A stretch of 58,530 nt of DNA, taken from Acidobacteriota bacterium. Lineage in GTDB: Bacteria; Acidobacteriota; Vicinamibacteria; Vicinamibacterales; UBA2999. The notes beneath the pieces were generated by a model. That model had not been told where the DNA came from and did not search any database. It saw only the letters and a program-made list of their open reading frames with translations. The position numbers and the translations under genes are program-made. The stretch covers positions 1 to 58,530 of the forward strand of contig JABFSA010000091.1 in NCBI GenBank assembly GCA_013140775.1, written 5' to 3'. Shown here piece by piece: positions 33,975-42,342 of this stretch (positions are counted from its first letter, which is position 1; each line of letters starts with the position of its first letter).

Positions 33975-34802
33975 GTGAAGCGACACTGGATGCTCGTGGT
34001 GGCCGTCGTGCTGTGCACAACTGGATGCACATCCGGCGATGTGCCATGGAAAGACTTTTCGCTGGTGTCCGTCGATCAGGAAATTGCCATCGGTCGAGAG
34101 GCAAACGCCCAGGTCCGGCAGGACGTGGCGGAGCTGTCGGACGCCGCGACGGGCAAGTACATCAGCGATATCGGGGCGCGTCTCGTAGAGGCAGCCAGGG
34201 GACCTGAGTACCCCTACACGTTCTCGGTGGCCAACTACCGCGAGATCAACGCGTTCGCGCTCCCCGGAGGCCCCATCTGGCTTCATCGCGGCGTCATCCA
34301 GGCGGCCACGAACGAGTCGCAGGTGGCCGGGGTTCTGGCCCACGAGGTTGCGCACATCGCTCAGCGCCATGCCGCGGGACAACTGACCAAGGGGATCATG
34401 GCCAACCTTGGCCTTGGACTCTTGTCAGCGATGCTTGGGAATGCAGGCGGCGCCGACGCGGCCCAGGCTGCTGCGGGTCTGCTGACGAATGGCATGTTCC
34501 TGAAGTTCAGCCGAGACGACGAGCGGGAAGCCGACCGGGTGGGCCTGCAGATCATGCGCGATGCCGGGTGGGATGGTCGCGGTATGCTCGAATTACTCGA
34601 GCTGTTGCAGAGCGAAGCCGAGAGCAATCCGTCGAGCGTCGAGATTTTCTTCTCGAGCCACCCTGCGCCGCAGGACCGCGTCGAAGGTCTTCGTGAGGCT
34701 GTGTCCAGCGCTCACGGAGGCACGCGCGATACAACCGAGTTCCGATCCACGAAAGCGCGGCTGCTCAAGATGGCGCCGCCTCGCTCCATGCCACGTCAGT
34801 AG
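33975..34802 (+). CDS. M48 family metalloprotease lipoprotein
   Basis: The GTG at 33975, immediately after the YihY stop, opens [18 protein letters not shown], a lipoprotein signal with Cys18; 275 residues. [18 protein letters not shown] near residue 118 carries the HExxH zinc site and [14 protein letters not shown] near 181 the third ligand Glu. [15 protein letters not shown] near the end is the usual M48 closing block. Such BepA/LoiP-like periplasmic proteases check outer-membrane protein assembly. That would fit the Omp85 fusion nearby, though no direct link is shown. Confidence 0.9.
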   Translation: MKRHWMLVVAVVLCTTGCTSGDVPWKDFSLVSVDQEIAIGREANAQVRQDVAELSDAATGKYISDIGARLVEAARGPEYPYTFSVANYREINAFALPGGPIWLHRGVIQAATNESQVAGVLAHEVAHIAQRHAAGQLTKGIMANLGLGLLSAMLGNAGGADAAQAAAGLLTNGMFLKFSRDDEREADRVGLQIMRDAGWDGRGMLELLELLQSEAESNPSSVEIFFSSHPAPQDRVEGLREAVSSAHGGTRDTTEFRSTKARLLKMAPPRSMPRQ

Positions 34803-34809
34803 ATTCAAA

Positions 34810-36930
34810 ATGCCAAACCGTCTCGCCGCCGAACAGAGTCCGTATCTCCTGCAGCACAAGGACAATCCCGTGGAATGGTATCCGTGGGGAGATGCCGCCT
34901 TCGAGAAGGCGCGCACGGAGGAAAAGCCGATCTTCCTCTCAGTGGGGTACTCCACCTGTCACTGGTGTCACGTGATGGAGCACGAGAGCTTCGAGGACGC
35001 GGGTGTCGCCGAGATGCTCAACCGCGACTACGTGGCGATCAAGGTCGATCGCGAGGAGCGGCCCGACGTCGATCGCGTGTACATGGCGTTTGTCCAGGTC
35101 ACGACAGGCTCGGGCGGGTGGCCGATGAGTGTATGGCTCACTCCCACGCTGGAACCGTTTTACGGCGGAACCTATTTTCCGCCGACGTCGCGATGGGGAC
35201 GGCCAGGGTTCACGGAGATCCTCGAAGAGATCGCGCGCGTCTGGCGCGATGAACGTGGGCGCGTGCTCCAGTCTGCCTCATCAATTGTCGAACGGCTGCG
35301 GACGCTGGGCGCGAGCAGCGGCGATCGTCAGATACCTGGCGTCGGAACGCTCGATACGACCGTGCAGGAGTTCGCATCCGCGTTCGACGCACGACGCGGC
35401 GGATTTGGTGACGCCCCGAAGTTTCCGCGGCCAAGCGAGCTGCTGTTCCTCCTCAGGGAGCATCGTCGGACCGGAGCCGATCTGCCCCGTGACATGGTGC
35501 TCGCGACCCTGCGGGCGATGGCGCTGGGGGGGATGCGCGATCACATCGGGGGTGGATTTCATCGCTATTCCGTCGATGGCGGATGGCGCGTGCCGCACTT
35601 CGAGAAAATGCTCTACGACCAGGCGCAGCTCGTGCTCGCGTACGTCGAAGCCGCGCAGGTGTCGGGCGAGCCAGTGTGTGCCGATGTTGCCGCCGACACG
35701 CTCGAGTACGTGCTTCGCGATCTGAGACATGAAGGCGGCGGGTTCTACTCGGCCGAGGACGCCGATAGCGTGCCTCCGGAACACGCACACCATGAGGCGG
35801 CGCACAAAAGTGAAGGCGCGTTCTACATCTGGACGAATGACGAGATCGGCGACGTGCTGGCCGATGATGCCGACGTTGTCCGGCTGCGGTTCGGCATCCT
35901 GCCCGATGGCAATGCACCCTTCGACCCGCAGAACGAGTTCATCCACAAGAACCTGCTGTACACCGCCCATTCGCTCGATGAGATTGCCTCGATGACCGGT
36001 CGGTCGCAGGAGTCCGTGGTCGCGACGCTCGACCGCGGCCGTGCGGCGCTTCTGGCAGTACGCGACGGCCGGCCTCGTCCGCAACTCGATGACAAAGTGT
36101 TGACGGCCTGGAACGGGCTGATGATCGCCGCGCTTGCCAGGGCCGGCAGAGTGCTCGAAGGGCGCGAGCGATATCTGGGCGACGCGCAAAGGGCCGCATC
36201 ATTCGTGCGCGAACACCTGTGGAACACGGCTGAGGCCAGACTATTGCGGCGGTATCGCCAGGGCGATGCCGGAGTATCGGCGTACGCCGAGGACTACGCG
36301 TATCTGATCTGGGGACTGCTTGAACTGTTTCAGGCCGACGGTGACCCGGCGTGGCTCGAATGGGCGCTGTTGCTTCAGCGTCGTCTGGACGATCTGTTCT
36401 GGGATGCAGAGGAGGGAGGCTGGTTCAGTACGACCGGTGAAGATCCGTCCGTGCTGCTGCGCCTCAAAGAGGAGTACGACGGCGCGGAGCCCTCGGCAAG
36501 TTCCGTTGCCGTCATGAACCTGCTGGCGCTGTCACACCTGACGGGTGACGCCTCGATGGTTGAGAAGATCGAGGGCACGTTGCAGATGTTCGGCGGCAAC
36601 GCGTCGATGCGCGGACGCTCCGTGCCGATGATGCTGGCGGCGCTCTCGACATATCATGCTGGTATCCCGCAGGTGGTGATCGTTGGTGAGCCAGGTGAGA
36701 GCGGTGCCCGCCTTCTGACGGACGTCGTCAGGAAAACCTACCTTCCGCATGCCGTTGTCGTCCCTGTGCGCGAGCTGCATCGCGAGGCGCTGGCGGGCCT
36801 GTTACCGTGGACGAAGGATTTGCGGATGCGTGACGGACGTGCCACGGCATATGTCTGCCGGGAGTTTGCCTGTCAGGCCCCGACGACGTCACCGGATGAG
36901 CTGGCTCGTCAGTTGAAGGACCTCAGGTAG
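34810..36930 (+). CDS. YyaL/DUF255 thioredoxin-domain protein
   Basis: The ATG at 34810, seven bases after the protease stop, opens [20 protein letters not shown], the conserved start of this family; 706 residues. A thioredoxin-like domain occupies residues 1-165 with [15 protein letters not shown] near 47. After it comes an (alpha/alpha)6-barrel resembling glycosidases ([12 protein letters not shown] near 196, [25 protein letters not shown] near 246, here in two pieces). The human relative is SPATA20. The function is unknown; a cellobiose-epimerase-like fold is expected. The length is normal. The genes 33071-38150 run in one direction with tiny gaps, so one long operon is likely. Confidence 0.9.
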   Translation: MPNRLAAEQSPYLLQHKDNPVEWYPWGDAAFEKARTEEKPIFLSVGYSTCHWCHVMEHESFEDAGVAEMLNRDYVAIKVDREERPDVDRVYMAFVQVTTGSGGWPMSVWLTPTLEPFYGGTYFPPTSRWGRPGFTEILEEIARVWRDERGRVLQSASSIVERLRTLGASSGDRQIPGVGTLDTTVQEFASAFDARRGGFGDAPKFPRPSELLFLLREHRRTGADLPRDMVLATLRAMALGGMRDHIGGGFHRYSVDGGWRVPHFEKMLYDQAQLVLAYVEAAQVSGEPVCADVAADTLEYVLRDLRHEGGGFYSAEDADSVPPEHAHHEAAHKSEGAFYIWTNDEIGDVLADDADVVRLRFGILPDGNAPFDPQNEFIHKNLLYTAHSLDEIASMTGRSQESVVATLDRGRAALLAVRDGRPRPQLDDKVLTAWNGLMIAALARAGRVLEGRERYLGDAQRAASFVREHLWNTAEARLLRRYRQGDAGVSAYAEDYAYLIWGLLELFQADGDPAWLEWALLLQRRLDDLFWDAEEGGWFSTTGEDPSVLLRLKEEYDGAEPSASSVAVMNLLALSHLTGDASMVEKIEGTLQMFGGNASMRGRSVPMMLAALSTYHAGIPQVVIVGEPGESGARLLTDVVRKTYLPHAVVVPVRELHREALAGLLPWTKDLRMRDGRATAYVCREFACQAPTTSPDELARQLKDLR

Positions 36931-36936
36931 ATCGAC

Positions 36937-37296
36937 ATGGATATTCCGCTCGACATCTGGCTGCGCGGCGACAACCACGCCACGACGACTGTGATTGCGC
37001 CCGTGGCTCGCGTGGCCGGCGCGTGGACCGACGCGGACGTGGTGGCTGTACTCGAAGGCATGCTGCGCGCGCTCGAGCGCGCCAAGCACCCCGACGCGCT
37101 GCCCGATCGTCCCGTCGCGCTGCGCGGCTTCAGCTGGATCGTGAGCCCGTTTGAGACTGGCGGTGTCGTCATCGCGCTGGAGCTGACGCTCGGCGCCGTG
37201 GTAGCGGGTCCCTTCGATGTGGCCGAAGGCGAGCTCAGCTCGAAGATCGAGCGAGTAGTCTCGGCCTCCAGGACCCCCGCGACCACGGTTCACTAA
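36937..37296 (+). CDS. Conserved-looking small protein, unknown
   Basis: The 119-residue product has no signal peptide or membrane segment. Features are LDIWLRGDNHATTTVIAPV near the start, a helical middle (VVAVLEGMLRALERAKHPD) and a hydrophobic beta stretch (TGGVVIALELTLGAVVAGPF). I do not recognise a family. It begins six bases after the YyaL stop and ends two bases before the PhzF start, so it is a genuine member of the run. A small alpha/beta cytoplasmic protein is the best description. Confidence 0.6.
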   Translation: MDIPLDIWLRGDNHATTTVIAPVARVAGAWTDADVVAVLEGMLRALERAKHPDALPDRPVALRGFSWIVSPFETGGVVIALELTLGAVVAGPFDVAEGELSSKIERVVSASRTPATTVH

Positions 37297-37298
37297 CA

Positions 37299-38150
37299 GT
37301 GCTTCCGTTTCAACAGGTGGACGTCTTCACGGCGGTGCCGTTCAAGGGCAACCCTGTGGCGGTGATCCTCGAGGGAGACGCGCTCACTGCCGGAGAGATG
37401 CAGACGATCGCCCGGTGGACGAATCTGTCAGAGACCACGTTTGTCTGTTCGCCAACTGATCCCTCGGCCGACTATCGCCTTCGTATCTTCACTCCGAAGA
37501 ACGAGCTGCCTTTTGCCGGCCACCCGACAATTGGATCGGCGCACGCGGTGCTGCGACAGGGGCGAACACCAAAGACGGCTGGACGCCTCGTCCAGCAGTG
37601 CGGGAAGGGACTCATCCAGATCGAGCACGACGGCGAGCGAGGATTTTTCGCGTTGCCCACGCCCCGATTTGTAGACGGGGGCGAGCAATTGCGAGATGGT
37701 CTGGCTCATGCGCTTGGCGTTGCACCCTCTGCGCTGCGGTCGATCACGACAGTCGATGTCGGTCCTGTGTGGATCACTGTCGAGATGCTGAGCGCCGACG
37801 CAGTGCTGGCGCTGACGCCAGACATGGGCGGGCTGTGCACGCTGATGCCCGACGGCAGGACAGGTGTCACCGTGTTCGGTCTGCATGATCCCGCTGAAGA
37901 GGCGGATATCGAGGTTCGCTCCTTTGCGCCGGGCGAGGGTGTTCCCGAAGACCCCGTCTGCGGCAGCGGCAACGGCTGTGTGGCCGCCGTGGTGCGTCAA
38001 CGGAGGCTGATTGCGAAGCGCGAGTATCAGGCTCGGCAGGGTCGGTGTCTCGGCCGTGACGGTCGAATTGCCATCCGCTTCGCAGACGATGGCACCATCT
38101 GGGTGGGCGGGCAGGCAGTGACGTGTGTCGAGGGTGTGCTCACGGTGTGA
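37299..38150 (+). CDS. PhzF family isomerase/epimerase-like protein
   Basis: The GTG at 37299 gives 283 residues, the normal size. [16 protein letters not shown] near residue 8, the catalytic Glu45 in [20 protein letters not shown] near 70 and [15 protein letters not shown] near 218 are all family motifs; the twofold diaminopimelate-epimerase-like fold is implied. PhzF proteins isomerise dihydro-3-hydroxyanthranilate in phenazine producers, but most genomic copies, like this one without other phz genes, have unknown substrates. A REP-like palindrome follows the stop. Confidence 0.88.
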   Translation: MLPFQQVDVFTAVPFKGNPVAVILEGDALTAGEMQTIARWTNLSETTFVCSPTDPSADYRLRIFTPKNELPFAGHPTIGSAHAVLRQGRTPKTAGRLVQQCGKGLIQIEHDGERGFFALPTPRFVDGGEQLRDGLAHALGVAPSALRSITTVDVGPVWITVEMLSADAVLALTPDMGGLCTLMPDGRTGVTVFGLHDPAEEADIEVRSFAPGEGVPEDPVCGSGNGCVAAVVRQRRLIAKREYQARQGRCLGRDGRIAIRFADDGTIWVGGQAVTCVEGVLTV

Positions 38151-38153
38151 AAG

Positions 38154-38171
38154 GCTCGGCTGAAGCCGAGC
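38154..38171. repeat. REP-like palindrome, half unit
   Basis: GCTCGGCTGAAGCCGAGC, an 8-bp stem with a GA loop, is identical to the left hairpin of the pair at 531-600 and is followed by the related tail ACCACGA. It lies four bases after the PhzF stop and before an ABC-transporter remnant. The inverted partner hairpin is not seen here. Confidence 0.65.
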
Positions 38172-38194
38172 ACCACGATGAGGACGATTCGTAC

Positions 38195-38449
38195 GCACGT
38201 TCAGGTGCGATCCTGAAGGATGCGCCGATCCTTCTTCTCGACGAAGCGACACGTGCGCTCGATTCAGAAAGCGAAGCGCTCATTCAGGACGCGCTGATCA
38301 CGCTGCTGGCAGGCCGGACGGCCATCGTCATTGCGCATCGACTCTCGACCGTGAAGCGGATGGACGAACTGATCATCATCGAGCGCGGCGGCGTCGCTGG
38401 TTCCTCTCGACACGGGCCTGCAACTTTGGTATATCCTTCCGTTTCATGA
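38195..38449 (+). pseudogene. Remnant of an ABC-exporter ATPase domain
   Basis: In one frame the translation reads [22 protein letters not shown], quoted here by its parts: Walker B (ILLLDEAT), the D-loop (ALDSE) and, further on, the H-loop ([15 protein letters not shown]). These are the last 70 residues of an MsbA-type ATPase. Walker A, the signature motif and the membrane domain are absent, no start is usable, and the frame loses similarity after IIIERGG. It is a decayed 3' fragment, probably left by a deletion whose left edge is at the REP-like palindrome. Confidence 0.75.
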
Positions 38450-38811
38450 AGAAACTCGTTCCTGCATTCGTGGCGACGGGACTCGTTCTCGGTAGCGCGC
38501 CGTGGGCTCTGGCCCATCATTCGCACGCCATGTTCGACACCAGTCGCGAGGTGACCATTAACGGCACGGTGACGAGCTACGTGTTCCGCAACCCGCACGT
38601 GTTCCTCTACGTAGACGTTAAAGGTGACAACGGCGTTCAAAACTGGGGCGTCGAGATGTCGAACATCAGCAACATGGAGCGACGTGGCATCTACGGGTCC
38701 ACGTTCAAGGTCGGCGACACCGTGACGGTCAAGGTGAACCCGCTCAAGGACGGCCGAGCCGGCGGTAACTACACATCCGTGACGACCGCGGACGGGAAGA
38801 CTCTTGATTAG
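38446..38811 (+). CDS. DUF6152-type exported protein
   Basis: The 121-residue product has a signal peptide ([23 protein letters not shown]) followed by [19 protein letters not shown] and [14 protein letters not shown], typical of the small OB-fold-like DUF6152 proteins, with an N-terminal His-rich patch. The function is unknown. It overlaps the next gene by 8 bases; the pairing of this family with a larger exported protein of unknown function is common in this type of genome, as far as I recall. The start overlaps the ABC remnant's stop. Confidence 0.72.
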   Translation: MKKLVPAFVATGLVLGSAPWALAHHSHAMFDTSREVTINGTVTSYVFRNPHVFLYVDVKGDNGVQNWGVEMSNISNMERRGIYGSTFKVGDTVTVKVNPLKDGRAGGNYTSVTTADGKTLD

Positions 38812-39859
38812 CGCGGCACGCGTCACGCTCGTGACACTCGTGGCGTGTGCGGTCGGCGGCCTCACGCTGCCGGCGCAGCAGGCGCCGAAGACGCTGTTCA
38901 CCACAGCGGATTACCGCCAGGACGCTGATCGCTGGACCGATCCGGCGTACTTCCTGAACAACACCGCCCGCGAACTCACCGACATGCAGGTCGATAACCG
39001 CTTCGGGCAGAAGGGCAGCGGGAAGGACGAGTACGACATCAAGTCGCCATACCCGTTCAAGACCTCATGGGAGCACTATCAGGCGTGGCTCAAGCGGGCC
39101 AACGGTGGTACCAAGCACACGCTTGCCACGTTACCCGATTGGGACGGCGCCTGGGGTGGTGGTGGCACCTGGCTGGCCAGCACCAACATTCAAGCGAGCA
39201 CGATGGCGGCGGCGCTCACGCCGCAGTACCGCGAGTACTACGTCCAGCAAGTGAAGGCCGAGGCCGAGGGACGGCACTGGTGGGCTGCCGCGTACTGCCT
39301 GCCCGATGGCTTCATTCGTGGATTGACGCGAGTGGAGCAGCTCATTGTGCGACCAAACCAGGTGCTGATCCTCAGCGACATGCTCACGTCGGTGCAGGTT
39401 CGCCACATCTTCACCGACCGTGATCATCGCCCGCAGGAACAGCAGTACCCCCAATGGATGGGCGAGTCGGTTGGCTTCTGGGATGGCAACGCGCTCGTCG
39501 TCCACACAGCACAGATCAAACAATGGAACGCCACGCACTCGCTATTCGAGTGGAGCGACCAGATGACAGCAGTAGAACGCTACGAGCGGACGGGCAACCA
39601 GATCGCCGCCGAGATCACCCTCTACGATCCGGTGGCCTTCTTGTACCCGCTGCATGCGAAGCTGCGGTACACGCGTTCGGATCGCAACGAGTGGCCCATC
39701 TTCAGTACGTGCAGCGATACCAACGGCCCCTCGAGCAACATCTTCACGGGGCCTGATGGGGTGACCAACGAGAAAGTCAAAGGCGATCCCGGTTATTGGG
39801 ATCCCAATGATCATCGGCCATGGGCGACGCACTACCGCATCGGCGAACGACGGCAGTAG
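38804..39859 (+). CDS. Exported protein of unknown function, partner of DUF6152
   Basis: The start is a TTG at 38804, overlapping the previous stop by 8 bases, with GGGAAGA just upstream; 351 residues. A signal peptide (VTLVTLVACAVGGLTLPAQQ) is followed by a long soluble part rich in Trp and Tyr: PDWDGAWGGGGTWL near residue 109, YCLPDGFIRGLTRVEQL near 165 and HRPWATHYRIGERRQ at the end. No catalytic signature is recognised. The overlap implies translational coupling, and the two products probably act together in the periplasm. PadR follows after 8 bases. Confidence 0.65.
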   Translation: MISAARVTLVTLVACAVGGLTLPAQQAPKTLFTTADYRQDADRWTDPAYFLNNTARELTDMQVDNRFGQKGSGKDEYDIKSPYPFKTSWEHYQAWLKRANGGTKHTLATLPDWDGAWGGGGTWLASTNIQASTMAAALTPQYREYYVQQVKAEAEGRHWWAAAYCLPDGFIRGLTRVEQLIVRPNQVLILSDMLTSVQVRHIFTDRDHRPQEQQYPQWMGESVGFWDGNALVVHTAQIKQWNATHSLFEWSDQMTAVERYERTGNQIAAEITLYDPVAFLYPLHAKLRYTRSDRNEWPIFSTCSDTNGPSSNIFTGPDGVTNEKVKGDPGYWDPNDHRPWATHYRIGERRQ

Positions 39860-39867
39860 GCCTGCAG

Positions 39868-40185
39868 ATGCGGAACCTTCTGGGAAGCTTCGAACTGGTC
39901 GTCCTGCTGGCTGTCATTCAACTCGGCGAGGACGCGTATGGTGTGCCGGTGGCACGCGAAGTCGTCCGGGCGTCCCGTCGGAACTGGTCGGTGGCGTCGG
40001 TGTATGCGGCACTCGATCGGCTCGAGAAGAAGGGGCTCGTCGCGTCGGAGCTCGGCGAGTCCACGCCCGAGCGGGGCGGCCGCGCGAAGAAGTACTTCCG
40101 AGTGACGGCCAACGGTCTCCGCATCGCTCGCGAAACGAAGCGGACATTCGCGGCGTTCTGGCAGATTGTTCCGGAGACTCACTGA
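39868..40185 (+). CDS. PadR family transcriptional regulator
   Basis: The ATG at 39868 gives 105 residues. LGSFELVVLLAVIQLGEDAYG, split here as LGSFELVVLLAV and GEDAYG, together with SVASVYAALDRLEKKGLV near 43 and GGRAKKYFRVTANG near 74, form the PadR winged helix-turn-helix. The C-terminal dimerisation helix is short, as in the subgroup 2 proteins next to Acidobacteriota permeases. It probably represses itself and the neighbouring membrane gene, which begins 14 bases after it. Confidence 0.88.
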   Translation: MRNLLGSFELVVLLAVIQLGEDAYGVPVAREVVRASRRNWSVASVYAALDRLEKKGLVASELGESTPERGGRAKKYFRVTANGLRIARETKRTFAAFWQIVPETH

Positions 40186-40199
40186 TTTCAGGAGGAGCG

Positions 40200-40793
40200 G
40201 TGCGGTACCCACCCGCATTCGGAGCCTGGCTACTCGCGAGGACGGCCGACGAGGCACTCGCGGGAGACATCACCGAGGAGTACTCGGCCGGCCACTCGTG
40301 CTCGTGGTACTGGCGCGAGGTCCTGCTCGCCGCCCTCATGGGCGTCATGGCGTCCGTCCGCCAGCATAGGTGGCGGACCCTGGAAGCCACCCTCGTCGCA
40401 TGGGCGTTCATGACCGCGTGGGGACTGGTCGCAGCGAACGAGTGGCGAGAGTGGCATCAGAACGACCAGATCACGATGATCACTCGCTGGGTGGGCTATT
40501 TCGTCAGCGGCTTCATTGTCGGGCGGTATTTCCGCTTTCCGATGATTGCGTCCGTGCTGTTGCCTCTCGCCCTCGGTGTGCTGCTGCGACACCTCGACCT
40601 CGATCTGTCCTGGATGCCCCGTCCGATGCAGCCGCCGGCTTCGCGCTCCGTGGATGTCGCGCTTTGTATGGTGCTCGGTGCTGTCGTCGGCACATGGCGA
40701 ACCGGCCAACCACGGATCGTGCGACACGGCGATGCGATTGAAGACACCCGACTGCGGACGCCTGCCTTCGCGAGCCATGACTCGTCGCATTGA
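40200..40793 (+). CDS. Permease-prefix-type membrane protein
   Basis: The GTG at 40200 has a strong ribosome site (AGGAGG at 40190-40195); 197 residues. The first 45 residues (PPAFGAWLLARTADEALAG, then DITEEYS and WYWREVLLAALMG) match the 'permease prefix' segment that follows PadR genes and normally heads large ADOP-type permeases. Here about four membrane segments follow and the protein ends, with no FtsX/MacB permease core. It may be a free-standing sensor or modulator, or a truncated relic. It overlaps the start of the hydrolase gene by 17 bases. Confidence 0.65.
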   Translation: MRYPPAFGAWLLARTADEALAGDITEEYSAGHSCSWYWREVLLAALMGVMASVRQHRWRTLEATLVAWAFMTAWGLVAANEWREWHQNDQITMITRWVGYFVSGFIVGRYFRFPMIASVLLPLALGVLLRHLDLDLSWMPRPMQPPASRSVDVALCMVLGAVVGTWRTGQPRIVRHGDAIEDTRLRTPAFASHDSSH

Positions 40794-42306
40794 CGCCTTG
40801 CTCGTCGTGATCGTTGGTGTGGCTGCGTGCGCGTCGCAGGCTGTCGCCCAGACCGCCACTCGAACCATTGTCGTGCCTGCCCCGGCGGCGCGACTGGTTG
40901 CGCAGACCGCGGCCTCACGGCCCTTTGGTTCTGCAGGGACCATGCAGCGACCGATCCAGCTAACTTCGCACGGGTACGTCGAGGAGGAGTTCTTCGTCGG
41001 CGGCACGGCGAATGTCTATGACTGGAACGCCGACGGAAGCGTCGCCGTCCGGCACGGCGGCCTCCCTTACGTGACGCGGATTCTCGTCCGGCGGCCTGCT
41101 GACCCGGCCCGCTTCAGCGGCACGGTGTTAGTGGACTTTGGCAATCGCGGCGCGGGTTTCGACACGTTCGCAGTCTGGGGGCAACTCAGTCAGCATCTCC
41201 TCGCGAACGGCCACGCCTACGTGGGCGCGACGGTCTTTGCCAACAACGTGGGCGCGTTGCGCATGTTCGATCCCCAGCGCTACGCGGACCTCGCGTTCCC
41301 GCGACCCGTTGAGACGTGCGGGCCCGCCCGCCGCGAGACATGGAACCGTCCGGCGGACTCTTTTCCGCCCGCCGAGGATGGTGTGCGGTGGGACGTCATG
41401 AGCCAGCTGGGTGCGCTGCTGAAGGGCGATGCCGCTACCAGACCACTCGCGGGATACCGTGTCGAGCACGTGTTTGCGTCGATGCAGTCGGGAGGTGACC
41501 TGCCGACCTACATCAGCGCGATGGCGCGTAGTACCCGCCTGTCCAACGGTCGTCCTGTCTACGACGCATTTCTCATCAAGGACAGCGGCGGACCCAGAGT
41601 TCCACTCAACGACTGTGCGCGACCGCTGCCCGAGGGCGATCCTCGCAGAATCATTCGCGACGTCGGGGTGCCGGTGATGCACCTCGTGGCGCAGAACGCT
41701 GTCTCGTCCGACACGCGGCGGCCAGACAGTGACGTACCAGGTGATCGATTTCGTCGATACGAGATACCTGGCGCGAGTCATTTCGATTGGTGGCAATACA
41801 ACTACCCGGCCGTCGAGGATATGGCGAAGGCTGGCGTGCCTCCGCTGACTGCACATTGGATGTTTCCGAGCCAGTGCGAGCCACATCGCGTGGCCTTGAA
41901 CGAGTTCCCGTTGCCATATCTCTTCGCCGGTGCGTTCGCGAATCTCGAGGCATGGGTGCGCCGCGGCACGACTCCGCCGAAGGCGCCGGTCATCGAACTG
42001 CGTGGCGAGACCGCGGCGACCGACGAGTTCGGCAATGCGAAAGGCGGCGTTCGGACGCCCTGGGTCGATGTCCCGACTGCAACCTTCCACGCGACGATGG
42101 AGGGCGGTGGCGGTACGCCGTTCCGGTGCGACGACAACGGCTACTGGACACCGTTCGCCTGGAATCGGCTCGAGCAGCTCTATGGCCGGACGGAGACCTA
42201 CACCGCGCGATTCCTTGCCGCCGTGGATCGCCTGGCCGCAGAGCGGTGGGTCACATCCCTCGACGCTCAGAAGATCAAAGACGAGTTCCGCGCACAACAC
42301 CCGTAA
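40777..42306 (+). CDS. Exported alpha/beta-hydrolase-domain protein
   Basis: The ATG at 40777 opens MTRRIDALLVVIVGVAACASQAVA, a signal sequence with a possible lipobox; 509 residues. The long body resembles the PF20091-type alpha/beta hydrolase family: ILVRRPADPARFSGTVLVDF near 108, the candidate nucleophile in FASMQSGGD near 231, and PGASHFDWWQYN near 330, which carries a His at the catalytic position. The substrate is unknown. It runs into an Oar-like receptor gene after 36 bases, so the two are probably cotranscribed, pairing an uptake pore with an exported esterase. Confidence 0.75.
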   Translation: MTRRIDALLVVIVGVAACASQAVAQTATRTIVVPAPAARLVAQTAASRPFGSAGTMQRPIQLTSHGYVEEEFFVGGTANVYDWNADGSVAVRHGGLPYVTRILVRRPADPARFSGTVLVDFGNRGAGFDTFAVWGQLSQHLLANGHAYVGATVFANNVGALRMFDPQRYADLAFPRPVETCGPARRETWNRPADSFPPAEDGVRWDVMSQLGALLKGDAATRPLAGYRVEHVFASMQSGGDLPTYISAMARSTRLSNGRPVYDAFLIKDSGGPRVPLNDCARPLPEGDPRRIIRDVGVPVMHLVAQNAVSSDTRRPDSDVPGDRFRRYEIPGASHFDWWQYNYPAVEDMAKAGVPPLTAHWMFPSQCEPHRVALNEFPLPYLFAGAFANLEAWVRRGTTPPKAPVIELRGETAATDEFGNAKGGVRTPWVDVPTATFHATMEGGGGTPFRCDDNGYWTPFAWNRLEQLYGRTETYTARFLAAVDRLAAERWVTSLDAQKIKDEFRAQHP

Positions 42307-42342
42307 CGTCGGTATCCATTCACTCGGTGAGGAGACAGGACC

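Noticed and set aside
38123..38194. Start of the frame containing the ABC remnant as a real gene
   Set aside because: The upstream part overlaps the PhzF end and the palindrome and shows no similarity to a transporter.
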